A stretch of 64,000 nt of DNA from Trileptium ribeirensis (Eukaryota; Nematoda; Enoplea; Enoplida; Thoracostomopsidae): contig JASANE010012817.1 of assembly GCA_030248225.1 (NCBI GenBank), forward strand, positions 1 through 64,000, in the 5' to 3' direction. A model generated the notes under the pieces. That model worked only from the letters and a program-made list of their open reading frames with translations, was not told the origin of the DNA and searched no databases. Below are positions 37,440 through 47,907 of the stretch, one piece after another. The position numbers and the translations under genes are program-made. Position 1 is the first letter of the stretch, and each line of letters begins with the position of its first letter.

Positions 37440-37846
37440 CGTGCACCTCGTCAAGGCGTGTTTACCAGACAATTGAACACTATGAATGCCGGCAACACTC
37501 CACTATTTATCAATGCTACCATATTTGGCACCCCAGTTACGACACTTGTAGACACTGGAGCCGACGTCTCGATCATGTCCCAAGCTTTAGCTGCTCGCTT
37601 AGGTTTAGTCCTCGGGACACGAACACTACTCGTGTAGTATCAGCTACCCAACAAGAATTGACCATAAGCGGAGTAGTGAAAGCACCGATCACTATAGGAT
37701 CGCTAAGTACACGGTGCGACTTTCAGGTAACAACTGACACTCCGTATGAATGTATTCTAGGTACCGACTTTATGGCCCTACTACCATATGTAGCCGTAAA
37801 TTTCAAGGATCGCTGCCTGGATTTATCCTATGGGATTGAGAACTGA
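37440..37846 (+). pseudogene. Retroviral-type aspartic protease relic
   Basis: This is the enzyme that would cleave the element's polyprotein. The active-site DTGAD is at 37551-37565, preceded by a beta-strand-like LFINATIFGTPVTTLV. The downstream ILGTDF motif, typical of Ty3/gypsy proteases, is at 37754-37771. The two motifs are in different frames (3 and 2), so a frameshift near 37620-37640 splits the domain. It directly follows the env cytoplasmic tail with no visible intergenic gap, which implies a shared polyprotein or close overlap in the ancestor. Confidence 0.85.
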
Positions 37847-37918
37847 TCGACCACCAGTCATCAATGTAGTGACTAGGAAATATAACACCGGTACCCCCGA
37901 ATACGGAACTATTCATTA

Positions 37919-39127
37919 ATGCGATTCCCGAGATTACTCAACCGCCCACTGGCCAAGCTTGTTTGTGCCAGACCGTTTTATCAGAGACATTGCTATTGCG
38001 CAAGCTTTAGTGCTCACTGGCCAACGCCTGATTCCAATAGCAATGATGAATTTTGGGAACATACCAGTTGCCATACACGCAGGCCAAACAATAGGGCATA
38101 TTGAGATGCTCGATGATAATGAGGTTGAGTTCCTGTATGATAGCAACAAGAGGCTGCTTCAGCTCGAACCACCGAAGCGCATTAGACAATGTAACAACAT
38201 CGGGGTTACACGAGACAATGTTGTACAAGTCATAAACGAGCAAAAGAAGGCCATCGACACCGAACGACCCATAGTGGGTTTTGAGCAAAATTGATTTTGG
38301 ACTAACGACTCTCAATCCTTCCGAACTTAAACAACTGAAAACGACTATCTCTGAAAACGCGGATATATTTAGTGTACACCCATTCGATCTAGGAAGATGT
38401 GGCGTACATCAGCACAGGATAGTCACCGGAGACGCAAGGCCCATCAAACAGGTGCCATATCGCCTGGCACACTCATTACAAGAACCCTTGCGTGAGGTAT
38501 TAAATAATATGGTGGAGGCAGGTCTAATAACAATACGGTGGAGGCAGGTCTAATAATACTTTCCGACTCACCTTGGGATTCCCCCATAGTGTATGTCACT
38601 AAAAGTGACGGCACCCTACGCTTATGTGTGGATTTCTGTAAACTTAACGTGGTTGCAGAACGTGACCTCTACCCATTACCCCGCATAGACGACATACGGG
38701 GTTGCCTCAGGAACACTAAATTTATGTCCAGTTTGGACCTCAATAAATGTTTATGGCAATTAGAATTAGACCCCGAAACTAAGGAGAAGACCAGACCTCC
38801 TTCGCCACTGTCTACGGACAATACGAATACAGTGTTTTACTTTTTGGTCTAAATTCCTCCCCAGGCGCCTTCCAAAGGTGCATGTCGATCATTTTAAAAG
38901 GTCTAAAATGGGAACGATGCCTCATCTACATAGACGACATACTAGTCTTTTCGCCCACATTTGAACAACACTTTGCGGACCTAATAACCGTATTCGATAG
39001 GTTGCGCACGGCTAATCTTAAATTGAAACCGTCAAAATGTCCACTTGGACAGAAACAGCTAAAATACCTTGGACACATCATAGTTCCGAAGAAGTTAACC
39101 CAGATCCCGAGAAAACCGCCGCCATAG
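37919..39127 (+). pseudogene. Ty3/gypsy-type reverse transcriptase relic
   Basis: RNA-dependent DNA polymerase domain. The linker after the protease is at about 37959-38294. The N-terminal RT region with VPYRLA and an E-A-G-x-I segment is at 38281-38553. The fingers/palm part with SPWDSPIV, KSDGTLRLCVDF and the first catalytic Asp in SLDL (about 38736) is at 38538-38852. The YIDD box is at 38927-38938, followed by KPSKC and KYLGHI thumb-side motifs. The sequence clearly belongs to the Ty3/gypsy branch rather than to LINE, BEL or DIRS types. Frameshifts separate the three blocks: one near 38510-38560, caused by a 26-bp duplication, and one near 38795-38880. Confidence 0.93.
38508..38560 (+). 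repeat. 26-bp tandem duplication in RT
   Basis: GGTGGAGGCAGGTCTAATAA occurs at about 38512 and again 26 bp downstream. The duplication is not a multiple of 3 and disrupts the RT reading frame. Confidence 0.9.
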
Positions 39128-39680
39128 ACAATACAAACGACCCGAGACTCTCAAACAGTTACAGAGTTTCCTAGACTCGCAGGATACTATCACAACTTTA
39201 TACCGCATTATTCTGAGATTTGCGAACCGCTCAACGCCCTCCGTCGTAAGGACAATGAATTTAAATGGACACCGCAATGTGAGGAAGCCTTTGGAAAATT
39301 ACGTATAGCTTTGGTACAAGAACCATTACTCATATACCCGAACTTTTCTAAGCCTTTCATACTCCAAACAATTGCCAATCGCCTACGCGAGCAAATCGCT
39401 CGTGGACTACCAACGCCGATATCTCGTTATCGAGACGGAAGCTCTTGCCATCAGATGGGTTGTCCTACATTTTCGACACTGCCTACTCGGACACGAATTT
39501 CACGTCGAGTCTGACCATAAGCCACTTAAGGCACTGTTCCAGAGACCGCTGCGAAATTCGCGACTAGCCCAATGGCGTAATGAGCTACTGATGGAATTTG
39601 GTGGGTTCAACATTGAATATAGACCGGGTAAAGCTAATGCTAATGCCGACGGAATTTCACGTGATCCCCGACATGCCGTG
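39128..39680 (+). pseudogene. RT connection and RNase H relic
   Basis: RNase H degrades the RNA strand during reverse transcription. The connection part, about 39160-39370, has the usual AGYY-x-FI and F-x-W-x-x-x-C-x-x-AF patterns in one frame, ending at PFILQT. The following block in frame 3 (from 39372) has the AYASKSL segment, the catalytic Glu in ETEALAI, SDHKPL, and NANADGISR with the last catalytic Asp. The segment that normally carries the first catalytic Asp (TDAS) between those parts is missing near 39370, a small deletion that would destroy activity. No zinc finger or DDE integrase domain follows. Confidence 0.88.
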
Positions 39681-39749
39681 GAATTTTCCTACTCTTCAGA
39701 CGAAGCCGAATACGATGAACAGGACCACCCTCGAAGGATCGTGGTAAGG

Positions 39750-42005
39750 GCAAAGCTCCTGCTATACCGCCACGAGGACTTCCCACCGAGGAAGCTTGGA
39801 AACGACTTACTCGACAGCTTATGGGACTTCCATCAGACGCTCCTGTCAACTTTCCACCCGAGTACGTACGAGAACGCTTCTATCGTGTGTACGGTGGACC
39901 TGGTTATGACCCTCTACCAGACCCAACACGTTTCATTTTCTGCGGAGACGTTGACGACCCGTGGCCTGAAGGAGTCAAGATACCCTGGAGGCGTTCGACT
40001 GCTCCCGGACCACCGACTGGACCAGCACCGACCCAAGAACCCGCTAGTGAGCCAACCCCTGGACCTTCATCGGCACCCGATCCATCCGCTACGCCCTCGC
40101 TACCACCAGAACCAAGACACCGAATGGCCAGCCATCTCGCAGGAACTCGCTACCAAGATCCCGCTAAGTTTCCTTACGCGCTTGATAAGCCTACCAGCAC
40201 TTTCTCGCCTGAGTATGGACAACATACTGCCCCTGTAACTTTCCCAGAACAACAGCGAGCCGTTCGAACTGCAGAACCAACTAGGCCCCTGTCATTACAA
40301 CTCCCACGTCACGGTCGCACTCTGCGACCATTTAAGGTTAACGACCTAGGTCTGGTCGAACTGCTCGCCTCTCAAGACCCGGATGAGCACTCGCCCCACA
40401 CGCCAGAACAGGCTGCATCTGTAACCTCAGCAGTTGAACATGCTGTTCAAACCTCGCCGCTTACGCCCGCTCAACGCCGTGCTGCCATAGCTACACAAAC
40501 ATACCGTAGCCCTCAATCGCAACGCATAGTAACCGAGTCAGACAAGCCATCGGTACCATACCATATCTATCGCGAACCTACAGCGTCTTATAAACACCAA
40601 TACCCCGAAACCTCGTAAGGCTTACTCCGCCCCACCTACCCCGCTCCCACATACGCCGCTAATGCCATTAGGATTCGAAGCCACGTTAGAGGACTGAACC
40701 CAAACGAATGGCTTAAGCCAAATTACACACCCCCTAGACCACAACCCGCCCAGTCCGCCCCAGTACATAGTCAAACTCCTTTGGAACCTGTACTGACACA
40801 TAAACCTTATCCTAAACCACGGCGAAAACCAGTTCAAACTCCCACACCGACTAGTGAACCTGTATCATCCATAAGCTCTGAGACCACCTCACCTGAAACT
40901 ATTGATTCCCCGACGCCACCTCATCAGTGGGTAATTCTACCCCTATTGTCACCCCTAGTGGAATATTAAACTGAAGTCCCACACGTACCATCCTTTGGCC
41001 GATGGAACACTCGAAGACAAAACCAGCAAGCACAATGGGAATGAGAGTTGGAAGAAAGGAGGAGGATTAAAGAGGAAGCTGCCCGTGCCCGAAGAGAAAT
41101 ACAGGACGCAACTGAACTGATGGAATACTTAAGAGGATCTCCCGTACAGTACACCCCATCGGAAGCCCAAATAGCAACGGACGAGATTGTAGGAGAATTT
41201 ATTGAGAGCCTAGCTCGACAAAGCGAAGCAAGTGAGTAAGACACAAGTGAACAGAGCCGACCTTCCGAGTCTTCGACGACCACGAGCTACATTAAAGGAC
41301 CGTGAGACGACATCAACCATTGGCGCATCAACCTAGGACTCCTCTACTTGGAGGAGGGGAAGAGCGCCGCCGCGCAGCGCGCCCTCCGCCCTCAAGGGAA
41401 CTCTAAGTAGACCGGCACGCATCAAGCCATCTGCCCGAACCCCAGCTAGAGCTCAACCACACGTCAGCTGGGAAGACGAGGAGGACGAAGTACCCTTTAG
41501 TCAAGTTTCAGCGGGCCCCGCCGAAGGCCCCGCTTTGAACTTGATTATCCTACCGAGGAGATGAGGGGCACCTGAACTGGGACCCTCTTAATACGAAGTT
41601 AAGGAGGAGAGAGAACCTCCCCAACCTACTCGTCGACAACCATATAGACAAGCCAAGGACCGATGTCGCTGGTATGGAGACTATATAACATTTGGGGAAG
41701 AAGCTCGGGTCATAATACCGCGCCTTGCCACTCGAGATTGGGAACCCTAAACTACGGCACCTGTTCAACGAACCGTGCCTCTCGCTCCACCGACTCGACA
41801 TCGTGACCCTGTCATGCTAATGAATCCCCATCTGACAGTGTTCGTGCTAGGCACGATATGTTTGAACCTCTTAGAGACACATTTGATGAACAGGACATCG
41901 AAGACATGTTATCTGCACATCTTGGAACCAGACGAGGACAACGGACAACGACAATTGCGACCTGAAGATCTCGGATTGGAGGTAGTCCGATCTCCTAGAT
42001 AGCCT
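39750..42005 (+). pseudogene. Proline-rich and charged spacer after pol
   Basis: After RNase H the frame switches into a 265-codon open frame (39821-40618) that is Pro/Thr/Ser-rich in its middle with PTQEP/PTPGP-type runs and no enzyme motif. Similar proline-rich sequence continues in interrupted frames to about 40970. It is followed by a short Glu/Arg-rich, probably helical part (41048-41239) and further broken sequence to 42005. The place where integrase would be expected in a Ty3/gypsy element is thus taken by a low-complexity spacer. It may be a linker of a large polyprotein, or a structural protein; I cannot assign it. Confidence 0.55.
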
Positions 42006-42009
42006 CCCC

Positions 42010-43283
42010 GTGAGGGAAGGTTGTAACGTCTATGCTACTCCAAACACCAACCCCGTAAACTCGAGCTCCCGCCATGAATTCCCTTCAAGAACCGCCACTA
42101 ATGGCGATGAATACTATTGCAGGAATCATCGGATCATGGAATTCAACAACATGGAACAACTTCTGCAGCCTCGTGTGCCGTACTACGCCATCAATTATGC
42201 CGCCCCAATCGAAATGTTTCTGTCCAACGGCACACGATGGCCAGAACTTTCAAATATGGCGCCATTGGGTCAGACAATCAAACAATATCCCATCGAATAC
42301 GCTTCGACGGAACAAGGGTACCAACTCCTTGTCACCCATTTGTTCGATGAGGAGCAAGCAAAATGGGATATTTCCGACATGAAATTGGGAGCTCGTGATG
42401 TCAAAACCATCTCCCACAGGAACAAGCAAAAGTTCCTCGACCCAGAAACATCCGAGCGCCTCCGCCCGATACTTCCCCACCTCATGCGGACAGTGCTACT
42501 AGAAAAATTTAAAATTCCTCAGTTCCGGAACGCCCTACTCACCACAGGGCATGCCCAACTGCTAGAGGCGAATCGTTTTGATTCGTTTTGGGGAATTGGT
42601 CTAGGGCCAGAGGACGTTACCTTGGGAAAACGGCCGCGACCATGCCACAATGTTATGGGTCGCTTGTTGGAGGAAGTCCGAACCTTCCTTCGCCATGACG
42701 TCGCCACCAAGCCAACCGTACTCGTTTTGGGTGATTCTTTGGCCGCACCACCTGTCAACATGGCCGGCTCAAAAGAATGGCTTGCCATAGTATGGCCAGG
42801 GGCCACCATGCAGTTTTTGGTCCGACTGGTGACGTACATCGCAACGCCGCAAACCAACACCATCATGATTCTTGGTGGATATAAGGCGGCTGTGCGATCT
42901 AAGCCGCATGAAGGCCGTTCTCTAGACACTCTCAGCAAATTCATGCGTCAAATACGCCGTTACATATGCTCTTTCGATTATCTACTCGGTAACGGAGCTC
43001 GGGCAATTATCGCACCGCCCCGCCACATTGGGACATCGGACAGGACGATACTGTTGAATGGCATGACGAATTCATTAAGCTATTTCAAGACATTAAATGG
43101 CAGTTTCCTGACAGAATGCAGAAATCGTCGATGTCCGACTACCCATCCGGTTTAAAAGAGTCGGCCGCCTGGGAAACCAACACCAACAGCAACGAAATTG
43201 TCGATCTTCGCATTACTGAACGCTATATCGGATACTTTCGTAAGTGGGTTCAACAGAACCTAGCATCCAGCAGCTGGGCTTAA
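42010..43283 (+). pseudogene. NADAR (YbiA-like) domain fused to SGNH/GDSL-hydrolase-like domain
   Basis: Residues are counted from 42010 (GTG); the first in-frame ATG after this is at 42136. NADAR domain, about residues 69-230: FLSN (70-73), ELSN (79-82), EQGYQ (101-105, the usual E-H/Q-x-YQ helix), LLTTGHAQLLEA (176-187), WGIGL (194-198), MGRLLEEVRTFL (216-227). NADAR proteins act on ADP-ribose or riboflavin-pathway intermediates and some remove ADP-ribose from nucleic acid. SGNH-like domain, from about residue 235: VLVLGDSLA with GDSL (241-244), WPGAT (262-266), an ILGG block-III-like motif (287-290) and IAPPR (334-338). The open frame stops at 43155. A second frame from about 43035 to the stop at 43283 reads as a natural continuation, so one frameshift near 43040 is likely. 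This is the best-preserved gene of the element. Confidence 0.82.
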
Positions 43284-43552
43284 AGCAATAATGATGGAAT
43301 TCCGATATGACAATATGACCACCAACCATCTGAGGATTTTTCTTTTGATGTCGAAAAGAACTGCTAATAGCACCTGTGGCAAACCCGAACCGTATGTACC
43401 ATATATTATGATTGATAATCGTGTATTGGTAAAATATATGAATACCGTATTTAATCACTTATGTTGCAGTTATCTTTGTGATTCAATATGTCTGGTTATG
43501 CATAAATTTACCATGGCACCACAGCTGAAATCACTACATAAACCGGTTTCGA
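43284..43552. other. AT-rich flank between retroelement and MITE
   Basis: Composition returns to AT-rich at the end of the NADAR-SGNH gene. A TTATGTTGCAG near 43460-43470 resembles a splice acceptor, but no exon of the GPCR (TM6-TM7) is seen after it. No LTR is visible. Confidence 0.4.
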
Positions 43553-43555
43553 TTA

Positions 43556-44065
43556 TGCGGCGTTCACGTTATAATGTCCCCGCTGTTTGGAACTTTTGAC
43601 CCCCTGTAGTCGCGACCCTACCGTATAGACAGTCAGGGTGACACCCATACTGTATATCAAATGCCGAGGGTGTACGACACACCCTTAGCTACTACATTTT
43701 TTCTAGACAGTGTCGTACACACCCTTAGCTAGCGATTTGGCGCGAATTAACTATAACGGACACCGTCTGTAGCTAATGCGGTTTATTAGTCAACTGTCCT
43801 GTGGAGTTTTTCTTAAATTCTCCATATTTGTATCTAGCCCGTATGAACATTGCTCAAATAATTCCGAACACTGTCAATAAAACTGCCAGAAGACACGGTG
43901 TGTCTGACACTGTCGGTAAGCGGTAATACGCGTAACTAGCTACCGTTGAAAAAATTTATTAAAAACATGGGGGTGTCTAAGACACCCTGTTGTCAACAGT
44001 GTGTCTGACACTGTGTGGGGTACATAGGTTCCAAACGTTGGGGACATTATAACGTGAACGCCGCA
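43556..44065. mobile_element. MITE, family A copy 4 (510 bp)
   Basis: Ends TGCGGCGTTCACGTTATAAT and its reverse complement; flanked by TTA (43553-43555) and TTA (44066-44068). Internally it has CACACCCTTAGCTAC twice, GTGTCTAAGACACCC and subterminal TTGGAAC/GTTCCAA. It is closely similar to copy 1 over its length. The termini are intact, so it is among the youngest copies in the window. Confidence 0.9.
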
Positions 44066-44068
44066 TTA

Positions 44069-45715
44069 TTCAGAGCATTCTTTCAAAACATAGTAAAAAA
44101 TCCTTTTCGCCCCTCAAAGAATGAGGAGGATTTGGTAGGAACTAGGGAAGATTCGTTAGAACTTGTTTTGGTTTGTTTAAAGGTCTAGGATTTATCACTT
44201 CCCCGGTTATGCCGGACAAAGTATTTTGATCAATTTCCAAAAGGCAACCAATTTTCAAAAAAATTAGAAGGCTAAGACCACAATGTGTGGCTAAGGCCAA
44301 CAACCGGCAATAAAATATTTCGACAACAACATAAATCAAACTAGGAAACTAAAGCTTCGTGTACCATATTGTATCATATTATCTGTACATATAGTCTAAT
44401 TTATTCTTGGGCCGTAGAGCATAGCTTACCTTCCGGTCAGCCACGATCCTTTTTGAAAGGAGTCTTAGTCGCCTGAGATCCTAGTGTAGCCACGAACTTT
44501 GACCATCGGGACAATAACTCGAGAAATTGTTTCCAACCCGTATAATTAAGTCCGAAAATTTCCATTTAAAAATATAAGAGATGTAACAGGACCGTTCCGG
44601 CCCGTTACGTGTATTTTACAAGATTTCGTCGTTAAAATGACCATAACACGTGTCAAATCGAGCCAGGCACGGCTCGCGGGAACGAAATTTTCAGAGGTTG
44701 CACGGTGCCATGGACATTAATAATTGCATTGGTTATTGCCATTTTATATGCTTATTTTGTCATTGTTTTATAGTTTTGTATGTTTATTTCATAATCGCAT
44801 GTTTGGACAGGCTCGCGTGAGCCCACAAGAAGTTCTCTTTAGCCAAAGGTTTAAATTCAGGAAGATAAGGAATGTAGTAGAGCCCTTAACCGGCCACGAT
44901 AGGAGATCTAAACGGAACTCGACCACTAGCACCCGTTTCAACTTTGAAACTTCAAATTTGTGACCGTCCGGGAATAGGATGCCACTGTCAATTCATGCCG
45001 TCCTATGGGTTGGGAAGTGATCAAAACCAGGCATATCGAATTTACTTGAGCTAAGCATTATATAGTGTAATGGTCGTGTCAATAAGCTGAAACAAATGGG
45101 TTACGGTCACTTCCGAATTGTCGGAAACAACGGACATCGGGCTCGTTTATCGGCCCGTAACCGTCCAACGGTTGAGATTTCCCGAAAATGTCCCGAGAAG
45201 TTTTCGGTGGAGAATTTTTAGGGCTTTCGAATAAGGTCAAAATGTCGCGAATCGCTGGAGAATTCCATGAGATATCTTGAGAACAAACAGGTGGAAGTTC
45301 AATTAACAGCCATTACTTACGCTAGGTTTGGCTGATGACAATGGTTCCGAGTAGATCTAACTTAGATATATATGGATATAACGATATATATATGTGTGTA
45401 CTACTTGATTTTCACGCCCCGGTACTTAAATCCGCCCTTTTCACAGCGCCTTTAACGCCCCAAAATTGCCCGACCAGCGCCCTAGCAGCTGGTCTTTCTT
45501 CTTACCGTCTAATCATTGATTGGAATTGTGCGTGTTTCTAAGTAACTTACCCATTGAGACACCTAATGAGACCAGGCGAGTCTCGACGTGATCAGTCGTC
45601 CCGCTGTTATATGAGTTATTTCTCTGTTTTATAACGCACCATGCAAATTAGACATAAAATTGCGTCGGTTGCGCACCAACCCCGTACTTGATCCCTGGCT
45701 TTAAATGTGCACATT
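44069..45715. other. Non-coding stretch, moderate GC after 44.4 kb
   Basis: No gene is recognised. Words such as TGTAACAGGACCG at about 44587 look LTR-start-like but no second copy or coding region supports that. A TA-rich run is at 45365-45400. Confidence 0.4.
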
Positions 45716-46190
45716 CGACCCCTCATCCTACTCGCCTGCTCCTAGCGAACACCACGATATACGGCGGGCCTCTGTCCGACTTCCCGCTAGCCCGCTATAA
45801 CCCGTTAAAGTGCCCCTTGTTCGGAGGACCGACTGAAGTTGGGTACAAAACACCCCAAAATTTATCCCTAACTCGAAAGTAGGCAAATCGCCCCTCATCG
45901 CGTTCGCCACGTCGAGACATCTCCAAATATACCCGGCGGGTCTCTGTCCGCTGCCCGTTAACGCGGGACAGCCGACAAAAGCGCTTCCACCAACATCGAC
46001 ACTTTATCTATCGGTGGTGATTTTAGTGCCCCTCTAACCGCTGTCTTTTGGACCGGGAAGTCGCCCCTCGTTCGAATCGCCCTCTCATGGCGAGTTCAAC
46101 GATACCCGGCGGGCGTCGCTCCGCCCAACTGTTAGTGCGGGAAGGCCCGCTGAAACCCCACATGCTTACGTATATCGGAACCCAAAGGTG
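45716..46190 (+). repeat. Degenerate tandem repeat, about 172-bp period, 3 copies
   Basis: CCCCTCAT at 45719, CCCCTCAT at 45891 and CCCCTCG at 46064 start three units 172-173 bp apart. Each then has a GCG/GAAC word, ATACCCGGCGGG or ATACGGCGGG, and TCTGTCCG or TCGCTCCG. Sequence between the anchors is poorly conserved, so these are old copies. Confidence 0.5.
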
Positions 46191-47680
46191 GGTCCCGACC
46201 TGCTCCTACGTCTACCCCCCTCGTGTTTGGTATCATTCGGCCCCGTTCTTCGTCCTGGGACCGAATTTCGCTCCATTCCCTCGAAAATACCAGGGGTTTC
46301 CTTTGGGCCGCTTCCCCTCCCGTGCCCTTTCTTTCTTCCTCTCCGTGTCCTCGTTTTCTTTTTTTTTCTCCCTCTAACCGACTTCTTTGGTCGGTTGTCG
46401 TTGTGGTCGCTGTGGCTGTGTTGTAGTAGTTGTTGTTGTTGCCATTGTTGTGGTTGTTGTTATTGTTGTTGTTGTTCTGCGTGTTTTCGATGCGAACTTA
46501 CGCGACCTTTCTGTCGCTCAGGTCGCTTGTGTGTCTCGTGTGTAAGATCATGAGTATTTGTGTGTATTTATATGTATATGTGTATGTATATATATGTATA
46601 TATATGAACATATATACGGGGACATGATAAAAACTGGACGAACTAGGACGGGACATGCAAAACGACGTTAAATTTATGAGTTTTACGGACGGACTGGACA
46701 CGAACGATTAGGCAGGACGGGGTGTGTTTAGGGCCCTCACGTGAGTTTCTGAGGCCACGACTAGGGCCACTTTAAAATTATTGGTACATGGGAATGTGGT
46801 GCACCTCCAACGTCAAGAATGGTTCATTTTCGTCTCTGGCTACCCCCTTTGGGACGTTTAAAGACACCATGTCTTGATATCTGAGAAGATGTCAGATAGG
46901 AATATTTGGCTTTATCTCACAAGTCAACATATAAACGTGCAATGTTTGCACGTTTTCCCATGAAATTTATAGCGAGATTTAGCCCCAGATGGACTCTTAG
47001 GAGGTTTGCGCAGTTGATGGATGGGATTGCTAACTAGTCGGACAATAGAAATTTAGCCTTAAATCGGCGAGTTAGCCAACAAAATTTGATGAATGGGGAC
47101 ATGAAGACAAAAGTGACCTTAAATAAGTATGGATTGTTAGCTTATTTCAACTGTTCCCACACACAAGACGACTCACTGATTTTTAATTTGACGGGTGATC
47201 CAACCATTTTCGTATGACAGTTGGGAATAACGGACGTTTTAAGTTATGTAAGGGATTTAAAAGATTTGAGTGATAGATCTTGGGTAAGTTTTTTGACACA
47301 AATTTGAAATTGACAATGGGATAGGGTTCAAAATTTCATTAGAATTTGGGTTAAATTCGCAGATATTTGACCTACGAGTATTCGGAGGGTTCAAATTTGA
47401 TGTCGGCGATTTCGATGGAAGCCGACTCTCTCTAAAGGGGACCCAGGGATTACGATACCTGTCAAAAATAAAATTTGGGGAATTGGGCGCCCGGGTTTGA
47501 ACTTGTAAACGTGGGCGTCAAGAAATCATCGGCGATTGGATAGCAACAAAATCGCCATGCTACAATATGGGCGAAAATTTTGAAGCGACGACTACCGCGT
47601 CGACTCTTGGAATCAGTTCGACTTCGGCAGCGCGGAGTTCGGTCGATTTTACTGTCCGGCTCCGACGCTAGAGTTTTATG
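46191..47680. other. Non-coding stretch with simple repeats
   Basis: A pyrimidine-rich tract lies at 46310-46380, a GTT/TTG-rich microsatellite at about 46415-46482 and a GTAT/TATA repeat at about 46555-46615. Open frames through these tracts give Cys- or Leu-rich strings that are artefacts. No gene is seen. Confidence 0.6.
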
Positions 47681-47682
47681 GG

Positions 47683-47907
47683 ATGGTTTCTCAATTTGTT
47701 TTACTTTTCGTGCTTCTTTTTTCGATTTGCGTTTGCAATGGGATTCGACCGATGGAGGACCCGCGTAGACATCTTCCGTCTCGCGCAAGGGGACTAGCAA
47801 TTGCTGTCCCGGACGAATATTGTAAGTCAGGAGGAGAACCAGGTGTATCGGGGTTTATTTTCTCCAGATCTAAATGTAACAGACCATTGAAATTTAGTTC
47901 GCTGTAG
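47683..47907 (+). CDS. Possible small secreted peptide, 74 codons
   Basis: Starts ATG and opens with a convincing signal-peptide pattern: about 20 residues, MVSQFVLL...SICVCNG, with a likely cleavage after the small residues. About 53 polar residues with few cysteines follow. No family is recognised. A 112-codon open frame overlaps on the opposite strand (47462-47800) and no splice, promoter or poly-A evidence is available. It may therefore be chance, or the first exon of a secreted or env-type protein. Confidence 0.25.
   Translation: MVSQFVLLFVLLFSICVCNGIRPMEDPRRHLPSRARGLAIAVPDEYCKSGGEPGVSGFIFSRSKCNRPLKFSSL

Larger units (their letters stand above)
32281..43283 (+). mobile_element. Retrovirus-like (Ty3/gypsy-type) element with env before pol and a NADAR-SGNH gene; degenerate
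   Basis: About 11 kb of plus-strand coding relics with composition unlike the flanks. Order: acidic region of unknown function (32.3-34.5 kb), helical region and env (34.5-37.2 kb), aspartic protease (37.5 kb), reverse transcriptase (38.3-39.1 kb), RNase H (39.1-39.7 kb), proline-rich spacer (39.8-41.0 kb), charged region (41.0-42.0 kb), NADAR plus SGNH protein (42.0-43.28 kb). No integrase (HHCC zinc finger or DDE core) and no long terminal repeats are visible, nor an obvious target duplication. Many frameshifts and stops show the copy is dead. The left boundary is approximate: it is set by the change in composition inside an uninterrupted frame shared with the GPCR exon. The right boundary is the stop of the last gene. 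Confidence 0.8.

Noticed and set aside
46188..46627. Cysteine-rich or leucine-rich small proteins
   Set aside because: The frames are translations of a GTT/TTG microsatellite and adjoining simple repeats.
44587..47890. LTR pair beginning TGTAACAG (44.59 and 47.88 kb)
   Set aside because: Only the first dozen bases agree; the following sequence does not align.
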